From Poa pratensis (lineage: Eukaryota; Streptophyta; Magnoliopsida; Poales; Poaceae): DNA of 64,000 bases. Position numbers and translations under genes: made by a program. Below are positions 10,301-18,690 of the stretch, piece by piece (positions within the stretch are counted from its first letter, which is position 1; each line of letters begins with the position of its first letter). Location: the NCBI GenBank assembly GCA_947311845.1, contig CAMZMU010000116.1, positions 3,201,598 through 3,265,597 on the forward strand, read 5' to 3'. The notes beneath the pieces are model-generated. The model ran no database searches. It worked only from the letters and a program-made list of their open reading frames with translations, and was not told the DNA's origin.

Positions 10301-11951
10301 GTATAAAAGACCCTCTTGAACAAGTGCCGATCATTCCCACAACCTTCCCGTCTAAGTCAATAACAGGACCTCCCATATCATACTACAACATTTGAAAAAT
10401 TGATAATATCAGAAGTTACATTCAGATAAAGCATTAAAAATACATTAGATACAACTCGAGTGGAATATATGTGTACCATATATCTCGTTGTGGACCTTGA
10501 ATGTACATATGGTGATACCGCTCATCCGCGGTTGGATTTGAAAATTCCACTCTACCATGATTTATGAGTAGACTAAAACATTCATCTCTTCCAAGCTCAA
10601 AAATGTCTTGACCACATTCCACTTTATCATTATAAGAGGGTAACTGAACAGATGGATCCACTGTCACCCTGAAGAAAGCAAGATTATAGTGCTTCTGGTA
10701 GTAGAGCAGGTTGCCCTCCGCAATGATGTAACTCCTGGAACCCCGCAAGTGGACAGTAACCTAAAAAGACATTTGTAAGAGAATGGCTACTAAAAAGACC
10801 ATCTGCACACCATAGCAATCCTTTGAACAAGACTTGTATTAAAACGTTTCTAGACAAGTAAACATAATCCATGTAAACTGCAACTAGCTATGAGCCTATG
10901 ATACATGAACACCATAGTCGAGATTTATTTGAGAAAACTTAAGATGGACCAAAGTGAGGTTAGACTAGAAGCAAACAGCTCACCTTAGCATCACAAGTAT
11001 ACTGATCTCTGCAAAACCAAGCATCGTCCGATCGGTGCCTCGTGCGAATCAGAAGCGCAGTCGTCACAACGGTACCGGTTCTGTTCTCGCTATCAGAATC
11101 GATCAAGAAACCAGAGCACCGCGCTAGCGGCACACCATCTGCAATTCCACGCATACATATATATGTATAGTAGCGAATAAACATCAAGTTTGAGGATGAT
11201 GGTGATGTTATAATACCGATCGAGGATGAAAGCCCGACAACGAATTGAGCGGCACGAAGCACCGTCTTCCTTGCAGGCTCACGGATGTGAAGAAGCGTCG
11301 GATCGTTCACCAGGCAATTCGTAGGCATATCTGGAAAAAGCGTGGGCAACTGATTCTGCCGCTCTACAAGAAGAAGACCAGCACACGCAGAGTTAACACC
11401 GGTATCCATAAAAGAAATGATTTATGCAGCATTGCAAGGATGATATCATAGCTAGTTGCAGTTTAAATGGATTCATGCAGCATTGCAAGAATGATATCTA
11501 TAGTTTGGAAATATGAGGAGAGAAGGACTGGCATAAACAAACCTATTTTTTGGCAGAAGGCCCGACTCTTGGCCCTCTTCGCCTCGGCTACCTCACTGTC
11601 GCCGTTGGGGTCGTGCGGCCTGAAATCCAGAGGCTCCGGCACGCGAATCGGAGAGCTGACCACGGAGGAGAAGGAGGTGGATCCATCATCATCTTCATCA
11701 TCCTCTTCCCAGCTTGGACTATCCCGGATGAGCTCGAGGACGGTTTTCCCTTTCTTGGAGCTCTCCGGCTGGCCGGCCCCATCAAGCTCGCCGGTCTTGG
11801 CCCTTGCCGCTGACTGGGATTCCTGCTGCTGCTTGGCGCGCGCCCTCGAGCGGGTCGTGACCCCCGGCGTGGCCGCGATGGTAGAGGTCACGGTGGCCCT
11901 GTTCCGCTTGCAGGTTGCCGGCCTGGATTCAACGGACTCCATCGACGGCAT
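4352..11951 (-). CDS. HtrA/Deg-like protein with PDZ-like domain and apparently degenerate catalytic triad (split gene, 3' end not found)
   Basis: Exons from conserved motifs and GT/AG sites, minus strand: 11951-11543, 11363-11217, 11138-10984, 10760 to about 10450, 10382-10255, 9334-9234 (or 9217), 9159-9038, 4697-4629, 4513-4352 (strong GTAAGT donor). The start chosen is the ATG at 11949-11951; an in-frame ATG also exists at 12122. Exon 1 encodes a basic, then acidic, low-complexity N-terminus. Exons 2-5 give a trypsin-like fold: RCSGFLI, TVVTTALLI, HYNLAFFRV, YDMGGPVIDLDGKVVGM and FIPSSILLKC. Exons 6-7 give a PDZ-like module (GLVIAIQPEVSG, AEECGIRNGDVIECLNGK). Aligned by eye to Deg proteases, catalytic His, Asp and Ser are replaced by Leu, Asn and Met, so it is probably a pseudo-protease. 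Exon 4 has no donor in the phase required by exon 5 and runs to a stop at 10434-10436: either a frame error, an unseen donor, or early decay. Intron 7 is 4.3 kb and full of transposons. Confidence 0.65.
4721..4956 (-). mobile_element. 5'-truncated LINE (or SINE) tail with 16-bp target duplication
   Basis: Read on the minus strand, this 236-bp insert ends in GAGGCCGGGTGTAATGCTT...AATAAAGCCCTTTATCT followed by an A-run, the usual 3' end of grass LINEs. It is flanked by the direct repeat ACAGCAGCAATAATTT at 4705-4720 and 4957-4972. The proximal duplication lies only a few bases from the acceptor (4698) of HtrA exon 8, so the insertion doubled the sequence next to a splice site. Confidence 0.8.
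5105..5693 (+). repeat. 5' LTR of the mini copia element
   Basis: 589 bp, TG...CA ends. Contains many short CATTCGTTGC/CATAGGTTGC-like motifs and a GAGAACAGAGAGAAGAGAG stretch near the 3' end. Differs from the 3' LTR by a small number of substitutions and short indels. Confidence 0.9.
5746..5982 (+). CDS. Gag-derived zinc-knuckle protein of the mini copia element
   Basis: A 78-codon ORF whose ATG (5746) follows the primer-binding site by about 40 bp. The N-terminal two thirds is Asp/Asn/His/Ser-rich with no visible capsid domain. Near the C-terminus is GKKKGKCYNCAVCGHYSSEC, a CX2CX4HX4C nucleocapsid-type zinc knuckle preceded by basic residues. Full copia Gag proteins have a capsid region of some 200 residues before this motif; here it is absent. 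The likely role is binding the element's RNA. The frame is intact between the LTRs, which suggests either youth or some selection. Confidence 0.75.
   Translation: MEAGCVSSNDSDQSRKGDHGAVRGHADCHNGCHNDEDNSNDSNTSVRSARKAGKKKGKCYNCAVCGHYSSECRNPKKE
6058..6632 (+). repeat. 3' LTR of the mini copia element
   Basis: 575 bp; same termini as the 5' LTR and slightly shorter, the largest difference being a missing segment near 6485. Followed directly by the ACGTT target duplication. Confidence 0.9.
6640..8680 (+). pseudogene. Decayed LINE reverse-transcriptase relic
   Basis: Scattered frames match the plant LINE pol order. At 6756-7016: MVSDFFKVMYTKDPDVN and ALFEIGPIKTPAPS, the region before the RT core. 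Near 7130-7160: LTDFRPIND. Near 7340-7370: FAYKFDLIKAYDS, corresponding to the RT motif with the first catalytic Asp. At 7369-7578: LNKMGFEQHWLSWIMARVCSVQY and SMRGLQQGG. Near 7870-8130: GKEYLGIPALYERMKGS, SVAQARRTYIAGVL and NFLWGDQKQHHKVHW. Stops and frameshifts are frequent, so it is inactive. The mini copia element lies just upstream and may have separated it from its 5' part. It fills most of an intron of the opposite-strand HtrA-like gene. Confidence 0.75.
8681..9037. other. Intronic sequence, nothing recognised
   Basis: AT-rich sequence between the LINE relic and HtrA exon 7 (minus strand, 9038-9159). No ORF or repeat is recognised. Confidence 0.4.
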
Positions 11952-12511
11952 TCTTCCCCTCGACCTGGTCGCAGACGGCTGGCTTCTCCAGGCGTCCTCC
12001 CGCTCCTCCGTCACGGGTGACGGCAAGTGGCGGCCGGCGTCGGAGGGCGGCGGCGACCTAGGCAACCTGCGGCGAAAGAGGAAGGGAATGGGGCTGCACA
12101 AAACAGTGGACTGTGGTTTCACTTGAAAATGGCATGAATATGTGATAGATTCGACAGCACTTGAAGTGCTTTGGTAAAGTAATTTTATGTCATTGGTAAA
12201 CTATTGGTGCATGAGTCAAACTGATACACTATTATTTATATGATTTTGCAAACACTAAGTACTTCCCTGTCCAATAATGTGTTTTTATGTGTGTTTATTT
12301 TAGATAACAGATTGGTAAAAAGAGTTGCCATGTTGTATTTATCAAAAGGGGAAAGTCTGAATGTTTTATTTCGCATGTTTACAGGTGATTTCTGATAGCT
12401 CTAAAGCCCCAAAAGAAACACTAACAAATCCACCACGGCGTGAAAACAGAGGTAGCAAGACCGTCAGGACATGACAGACGGCGGTTTGTTTAGTCCAACA
12501 CCGGACATCAT

Positions 12512-12592
12512 GCCGCTACCCATGCGGTTATCATCTTTATATAAAGTTCAGGCCGACTCTAAGAGTCTGCCGTAGTTACAGTTAAAAAAAAA
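12512..12592 (+). mobile_element. Very short retro-insertion with poly-A and 14-bp target duplication
   Basis: An 81-bp segment ending in a run of A is flanked by ACACCGGACATCAT at 12498-12511 and 12593-12606. A terminal A-run with a long perfect duplication is the signature of target-primed reverse transcription. The body (TTTATATAAAGTTCAGGCC...) is probably the extreme 3' end of a LINE or SINE; the family was not identified. Confidence 0.8.
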
Positions 12593-12606
12593 ACACCGGA
12601 CATCAT

Positions 12607-13260
12607 CGTTGAGACGGGTTTCTTTTGGAGGCTTTCCGCGTCTGGCTCAATTTGACGTGCGGCTTGTTCGAGGGGTGCAATTCCTCAATGCTAAGCTGCA
12701 CCCTGTTGGCTCTTGGTCCTTCGTGTGTCAACGTCTTGTTCGCTATGTTCAGCTTGTGTTTCCGCGATCTTGATTTCTCTCCTTTGAGCCTCCGCAACCC
12801 ATTTCTTAAACTAGACTCAATTTTTATCCCAATTTTTAACTCAATTTTCAATTCATTTGCGATGGTCGACAAATATTTATCAATTGGGTCTCAACTCTCA
12901 ACAACTTGAACTGATCTAGCATGATCTGAGAATACCAACACTGCACATTCCTAATCCTAACAGTACCTAGTGCTTTTTTTTGTGGGGGATAGTTATACCT
13001 AGTGATAGTGGCGAAAATATCAACAAAAAGCGTCAACAATGCAACAGAATGGGGAAGGGGCAGCGAAAGGAATGAACTCACTCCCATTGTCACGGGGTTG
13101 GAGCTGGAGGCTAAAGGCGCTAGGCCTAGAGCCTTGGAGTTGAAGGTCGCGAGGGTGCGTTGGCAAGGCGGGAGCGCGACAGCCTGCTGGTCGTCGCGGT
13201 CGAGGGGAGAGGCAGGCTCGTGACTCATCGCCGTGGATTGAGTTACATATGGACAACAAT
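12607..13260 (-). other. Unassigned region with a minus-strand ORF and dispersed repeat
   Basis: On the minus strand an open frame starts at 13228 (MSHEPASPLDRDD...) in a GC-rich patch and later loses coding character. Another frame at 12603-12872 is rich in Lys and Arg. Copy 2 of the dispersed repeat lies between them. I do not recognise a family; a first exon of an unknown or transposon-related transcript is possible. Confidence 0.2.
12880..12973 (-). repeat. Dispersed repeat, copy 2 (partner at 2955-3048)
   Basis: Reverse complement matches 2955-3048 over about 95 bp with scattered differences. Both copies end near CAATTGA. Confidence 0.6.
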
Positions 13261-13497
13261 TTTGTAAATTTGTAGGATTAATTTGGGAGAGGTATGAGAT
13301 TCAATCATTGAAGAGGACCAAAAAATTGGATCTGAATCCAAAGGAGAGGATATATATGGTGGATCCAAGTTTAAGCAGGGATGAAACCAAATCTAGATAA
13401 GGTAAATAACGTTGGTCCGATGGAATCATTGAGTACCAGATCCATGCCTCTTGCTTCTTGATTTAGTTTGATAGAGAGTTGATGGAGTTGGATGGGG

Positions 13498-13500
<3 letters not shown>

Positions 13501-13544
<44 letters not shown>

Positions 13545-13564
13545 TAGATAGATAGATAGATAGA
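13501..13564. repeat. Compound microsatellite (GA)20(TAGA)6
   Basis: Twenty GA units at 13501-13540 run directly into six TAGA units at 13541-13564. Confidence 0.97.
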
Positions 13565-14278
13565 GAGGTTTCATGCCGCAAGAGAGAGAGGGAGTAGATG
13601 TTTCATGCCGCAAGATTTTCTTTAGGTCATGTTGTTGTTCAAATATATGGTAACATTTTTGGTTGTCTAGAATTTTATACACAAAGAGAGTTCATAGGAA
13701 TGCATAGTTCATGTCAATCTCTTTATTAGTCACCAACAATTTATTTCATGCTCGCGCCTAGGCAGCTTGCTAGGCTGAAAAAGCAACCATTGTCCAGCTT
13801 AACTCCGACTTATTATCTTCCTTTTGTTCTCGCGCCTAGGCAGAGGAAGCCGCTTTCTAGGCTAAATTAAGAAGCCATTGTTCTGCTTGACGATGACTTA
13901 TTAGCACTGGCGGAGCTATGTACACTTTAGGGGGCCGCCGCCCCCCCTTCCCCCAAATCTAGTACTATTTGGCCCTTTTGCCTCAGATTCGGCCTATTTG
14001 CACTCTCCCACCCACCGGAGAGGAGAGCTAGTTAGCTGTGTCGTTCTTGTTCCTCCCTTTCCTCAAGTAGCCCAAACATGCCGAAAATGGAAATCTCTAT
14101 GTATGCATGTCGTACGTCTTTATCCCCGTCCACTTCAGTAATAAATCCGCGAATCAGTCAATGAGGCGAGGCCTTGTGCTTGCCCTCACTGGCCCTCGTA
14201 AACGTCGTCTTTAGTGTGTTTCGAGAGTCAGTATCAGTCAAATAACGGAAAACATATTGCATGTTAGAACTTTACCAG
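13565..14278. other. Non-coding left flank of the exonuclease CACTA element
   Basis: No gene seen. It contains two related segments with TCGCGCCTAGGCAG (about 13754 and 13831). GAATCAGTCAATGAGGC near 14151-14167 recurs on the other side of the CACTA element near 17097-17113. Confidence 0.4.
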
Positions 14279-14606
14279 CACTACTAGAAACAACCGCATT
14301 AGTCCCGGGTGGTAGGGGCCTCTGGTACCGGATTCCCACCCGGGACGCCGGATTCGGGACTAGAGGCCCCCCCTCTAGTCCCGGGTGGCTGGTGGCTTAC
14401 GACCCCGGACTAGAGAGCTCCACGCAGGGCGCTGACACCGCGCGTGGTCGAGGACCTCTAGTCCCGGCTCGTAATATGACCCGGGACTAGAGACCCTTTT
14501 TCCGAAATATTTTTTTTTGAAATTTTTCGATTAATAGTTTTGAATTTTTTTTATATATTTCAAATCTTTAAATTATTTGTCAGTTTAATCTCTAATCGCC
14601 CCTCCC

Positions 14607-14735
14607 AGCACGCTTTGCCCCCATCCTCGCACTACTGATCAAACTTCCCGATCGGTCTCGCCCCTAATATCAAGTCCCAGCACGCTTTGCCCCCATCCTC
14701 GCCCCCATCCTCGCACTAGTGATCAAACTTCCCGA
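14607..14735 (+). repeat. Short direct duplication inside the CACTA element
   Basis: A block with CAGCACGCTTTGCCCCCATC and ATCAAACTTCCCGATCGGTC occurs at about 14607-14658 and again at about 14677-14740. Confidence 0.7.
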
Positions 14736-14920
14736 TCGGTCACCCATCCTCACACTGCTCCACCCCCAACACGCTTAACTTTTGATTTCCTTTCCAATTA
14801 GCTTCCAAGATTGCACTGATAACATCCTCATAATACTATGGTATCAATCTTATTATCCTCTAGACTTTGATGTCACATGATATTATTTTTTTGAATTCCA
14901 AACCTATGTTAACATAAACA

Positions 14921-15358
14921 TTAATGATTAAGTACTAATAGTTTTGAATTCAAATAACAAGAAAATCAATTTTACATTATTATTGTCATTTTCAATTTAA
15001 TATGGATAAATTCATATATTTAAATCCGTAAATCAAAATTCGACAAATAATATGTATAAATCGATAAAAAAAATGATTAAGTAAGATTTATGATTAAGTA
15101 ATAATAATTATTAATTCATTTTTTGCATAAATATTACTTCAAATTATTAATTCATAAATTAATTCATTTTTTGCATAAATATTACTTCAAATTATTTTTT
15201 GCATAAGTAAGATTAATGATTAAGTACTAATAGTTTTGAATTCAAATAACAAAAAAATTAATTTTACATTATTATTGTCATTTTCAATTTAATATGGAAA
15301 TATTCATATCTTTAAACCGGTAAATCGAAATTCGACAAATAATATGTATGAATCGATC
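14921..15358 (+). repeat. Direct repeat pair of about 145 bp inside the CACTA element
   Basis: The segment starting TTAATGATTAAGTACTAATAG at 14921-15067 is repeated at about 15213-15358 with a few differences, offset 292 bp. A related fragment (TTGAATTCCAAACCTATGTT...) recurs at 14891 and 15481, so the AT-rich interior grew by local duplication. Confidence 0.8.
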
Positions 15359-15628
15359 AGAAAAATGATAGGAATCTAAATATTGTGTCCATATCATCTT
15401 TTGCATAAATATTAATGATTAAGTAATAATAATTATTAATTCATTTTTTTGTTATTTGTAGAGAAAAATCATATTATTATTTTGAATTCCAAACCTATGT
15501 TAACATAAACATTAATGATTAAGTACTAGTAGTTTGCAAATAGAAGTCATTTGAAGATTCAATATAGCACTGAGAAGATTCACGGTTCATACAATAGAAG
15601 CCTCACACACCACACCACACCACACCAT

Positions 15629-16336
15629 CTACTCATCAACATTAATGTTGAGACGATCAACATGGCTATTGTAGCCATGTAGCTTCCAGTGCCTCCTAGC
15701 AATCTCGAAACCCAGGCGAGCGTCTAGAGCGGCATACTTCACTTGCTCGTAGCTCAATGGAATGTTGCCCCAACCAAATATTAGTTCATCTTCTTCTTCC
15801 TCGTCGTCCTTCTTCTTGTTCTTCTTCTTGTCCTTCTTTTTCCTCTTCTTTTTCTCAAGATTTGTCCCAATAGTAGCATTGGCCAGGTCATAGAGACTCG
15901 GAATGGTCTTATTGGTGGGGTTCGGGATAACCTGTTGGAGGTCGAACACAGACGTAATGTCAATTCCGTAGTATCCCAGCATGTGCACATCATTGTGGAT
16001 AGCCGCGCCACAGAATCTGATGGTGTTGTCCCGCAAGAATTCCTTGAGCAACTGCGGCACTTTATTAGCCCAACATATTTGGAAGACCAAATTCTCGGAC
16101 GCCACCGAGAGTTGAAGGACGGCGGCGCGCTGATTTTGTCTACCCTCGCGAGGGTTGGTGAACTCGCAGTCCAGGCCCACACACTTGATCGGTGTGGCGT
16201 CCAGGAACTGCTTCTTGACGGCGCGGATCCACCTCTCCACCCTTGATGCACGGAGAGTGACCGTGACCTTGAAATGCATCCCTTCGGCGGTGAGGTGGTA
16301 CACCCGAGTTCGAGGTACGCGTGAGAGCGGCTCCAT
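15629..16336 (-). CDS. DEDDy 3'-5' exonuclease domain protein (WRN-exonuclease-like), carried by a CACTA element
   Basis: A single-exon ORF of 235 codons, ATG at 16334-16336 and TAG at 15629-15631. DnaQ-like exonuclease motifs are in order and complete: Exo I LDCEF (Asp56, Glu58), Exo II IHNDVHML (Asp116) and Exo III YAALD (Tyr201, Asp205). The family hydrolyses nucleotides from 3' ends using two metal ions; plant relatives resemble the WRN exonuclease module. Between Exo II and Exo III is a Lys-rich then Glu-rich insert (residues about 161-184) that should be a charged flexible loop. It is the only gene in the element, on its minus strand, with a TATA box 85 bp upstream. I recall similar repetitive 'exonuclease domain' proteins in grass genomes, consistent with transposon amplification. 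Activity and any role in transposition are inference. Confidence 0.88.
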   Translation of the reverse strand: MEPLSRVPRTRVYHLTAEGMHFKVTVTLRASRVERWIRAVKKQFLDATPIKCVGLDCEFTNPREGRQNQRAAVLQLSVASENLVFQICWANKVPQLLKEFLRDNTIRFCGAAIHNDVHMLGYYGIDITSVFDLQQVIPNPTNKTIPSLYDLANATIGTNLEKKKRKKKDKKKNKKKDDEEEEDELIFGWGNIPLSYEQVKYAALDARLGFEIARRHWKLHGYNSHVDRLNINVDE

Positions 16337-16420
16337 TGGAATGAGAGGGAGATAGAGGGTGGGCTTTGGGAGGGATTAGAGGAGAAGCTAGGTGTGCTTA
16401 TGGATGTGAAGATCATGTGC

Positions 16421-16428
16421 ATTATATA
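16421..16428 (-). promoter_or_regulatory. Candidate TATA box of the exonuclease gene
   Basis: CTATATAAT on the minus strand about 85 bp before the exonuclease ATG. It is followed by a CT-rich leader (CTCTATCTCCCTCTCATTCC) typical of grass 5' UTRs. Confidence 0.6.
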
Positions 16429-16453
16429 GTACTAGAGGGAGGTGAACAAGCAG

Positions 16454-16567
16454 CGCCGGTGGTGATCAATTCCACGAAAGACGAAGCGCCGGCGACGAAT
16501 CGCCGGTGGTGATCAATTCCACGAAAGACGAAGCGACGGCGACGAAGCGCCGGTGGTGATCAATTCC
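16454..16567. repeat. 47-bp tandem repeat (about 2.4 copies) upstream of the exonuclease gene
   Basis: CGCCGGTGGTGATCAATTCC begins at 16454, 16501 and 16548, giving an exact 47-bp period. Units also contain ACGAAAGACGAAGCG. The array lies between the TATA box and the right CACTA end. Confidence 0.9.
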
Positions 16568-16835
16568 AAAGCAATGAAACCGCGGGAACTGAATCGTTTG
16601 ACCTCTAGTCGGTACTAGAGGTGTCTCGCACGTGGTCCTGCCGAGCCAGACACCTCTAGTACCGGTTCGTATTACGAGCCGGTACTAGAGGTCCCTTACG
16701 ACCCGGAACTAGTCTGTTGCGGCCTCGTAGCCTTTGAACCGGGACCAGTCCCCCCCTCTAGTACCGGTTTGTAACCCTGCCGGGACTAGAGCCCGATGTG
16801 GCTCTGGACGAAAGCCCTTGTTTCTACTAGTGCAG

Positions 16836-18285
16836 GGCCATTTGTTCTATTTACGGCACATAAGAAATTATTAGTAAGGAACATAGTACGAAAACTTTAC
16901 TTCAAATATTTTATGTCCTGATGAATTTTGGTTAAGACAAGTAAAAGAGCTAAGTGTAATCAACACCGCTACAAACTGCCTGGACGTTGTGATGGTATAA
17001 AATGTGAGAATTTTTGCATACAACATAAGGACCAAACAGGGACATGTGGTTTTACTGGCGATCCTGATGAAATTTTTTGCTACTGCGCTAGTCCGTGAAT
17101 CAGTCAATGAGGCAAGGATAAAACTTTAGTTGATCGACTAGCAGTGCCACTACAGGGGGACAAAAATGGGGCATGAACATGCAATATATGATGGACACAT
17201 CACCGGTGAAAGATTAGTGCTCTTAGTGAGGTTTTCGTCTTTAGCAGGAAAATAAATTGTTGGTAACTTAAAAAGATATCGATATGAATTAAATCTAGCC
17301 ATGATGGCATTCCCTAAAAAATTGAAGCAGCTTCGGGCATGCTCGAGGAATTTTTTACATCAAAATTATTTTCCTTAATTATCTAGATCAGATTCATCTT
17401 TTCATACTATTTGTTCTTGATTTGTTTTCATCCCGGTTTACACTTGAATACACTATACATATCTTATCCTTTGGCTTCATAGATTGAATCTCTAACCTCT
17501 TCCCAGATTAATCCTAGATGTTTGCAAATGGTTGTCCAATCCGTAAGTCAACGAATATGTCGTTCTTGTCTATTCGAGAGAAGTTTCTCGATTATACCAT
17601 TAGCTGCATACGTGTAGCATAGTGTTTTTTTCTCGATTTCGTTTTCCTTTCCTGTAGGTGCCGGAATAGCCTGTTTTTAAAAAATCTTGGAAATATCGGC
17701 AATTTAAACATATTCTGATTTTTTCAGTTCATAATAGAGCTCTATTGCGCTAAACGAGAAGAAATTCCTCATGTACAAATTTGCAAGATACGCAAGTTTT
17801 TTCTTTTTTTTAGATCGCAAGATACGCAAGTGAGGCAAGCGCGGAGCACGGCGCAGATGCATCTTGGATCAAAACCGATGGGCTTTTGGGTCAGTCCAAA
17901 GAAATGAAAGTGAGGCACTGCAGCCGTGCGCGATATAGGATTTGCCGTCACTCTCCCAGCTGCCCCAGCCGCGAGCATTATACATCGCTCAACGCGAGCT
18001 GGTGCACAGACTCCCCCGCATCAGTCATCCGTATGGGCCAGCCCATATTAACCTTTTTCGCTTTATTTATTCGGTTGTTGCTGGTTCTGTTTTTCATTTT
18101 CTCGAATCTAGTTTTTCTGCTTCTTTTTAATTTGCTTTGCATGTCTATTTTTTATATTTATTTTTTGAAAAATGTAATTTTTTATTTTCCCCCGTTTTAT
18201 TTTTTATGTTTTCCTTCTCGTTTTTGTTTATTTTTCTTGTTCTCCGTTTTTTAAAAAATTAAAAGATTATTATTTTTTCACTTGT
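16836..18285. other. Intergenic, no gene recognised
   Basis: AT-rich sequence with only short frames. The T-rich frames around 17886-18254 are compositional. GAATCAGTCAATGAGGC near 17097 matches the left flank of the CACTA element. Confidence 0.4.
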
Positions 18286-18690
18286 GCAAGCATTTTTTTT
18301 TACCCTGAACGCATTTTACTCGTGAATATTTCTTAGCCATGAACATTTTTACACATAAACATTTTCTAGAATAGTATTCACAAATAAAAAGGTTCATAAT
18401 TTTTTTATGACAGTTTTTTTGTTGAAAACTTTTTTTATTTCGTGACCAGTTTTTATCCTAAGCAAATTTTACCCCTGGATATTTTTGATCCATGAACACT
18501 TTTTCGGAAAAGCGTTCACCTATAAAAATGTTTATAAATTTCCGAAAATATTTTTGACCTATGAACATCTTTTATCTCTGAACATTTTTTAGAAAATGCG
18601 TTCACCTATTAAAAAAACTTCATAATTTTTAGAGAAAATATTTCATGAAGGTTGAAAAAATTCCATGTTTCGTAAATTGTTCATGAATTC
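18286..18690. repeat. Degenerate AT-rich tandem repeat
   Basis: Lines of the type ATGAACATTTTT...GTTCAC(C)TATAAAAA...TTCATAATTTTT recur roughly every 100-120 bp with much divergence. It looks like an old local array or the inside of a decayed transposon. Confidence 0.5.

Larger units (their letters stand above)
14279..16832 (-). mobile_element. Complete CACTA element carrying an exonuclease gene
   Basis: The left end is CACTACTAGAAAC and the right end is the reverse complement of CACTAGTAGAAAC. The 3-bp duplication CAG lies at 14276-14278 and 16833-16835, as expected for CACTA transposons. Both ends are packed with subterminal motifs (TAGTCCCGG, GGTACTAGAGG and their complements), the usual transposase-binding repeats. 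No TNPD- or TNPA-like transposase is present, so the 2554-bp element is non-autonomous. Its only gene is the exonuclease at 15629-16336. About 1.1 kb of AT-rich DNA fills the left interior. Confidence 0.93.

Noticed and set aside
11467..12126. Plus-strand 219-aa ORF
   Set aside because: Antisense to exon 1 of the HtrA-like gene, which has in-phase splice continuity on the other strand.
13909..13960. CACTGGCGGAGC-type sequence resembling a hAT terminal repeat
   Set aside because: No partner terminus and no 8-bp duplication could be found nearby; left as a possible fragment only.
18286..18690. Possible CRISPR-like or satellite array
   Set aside because: Units are degenerate, unequal in length and AT-rich without spacers; CRISPR is not expected in a plant nuclear genome.
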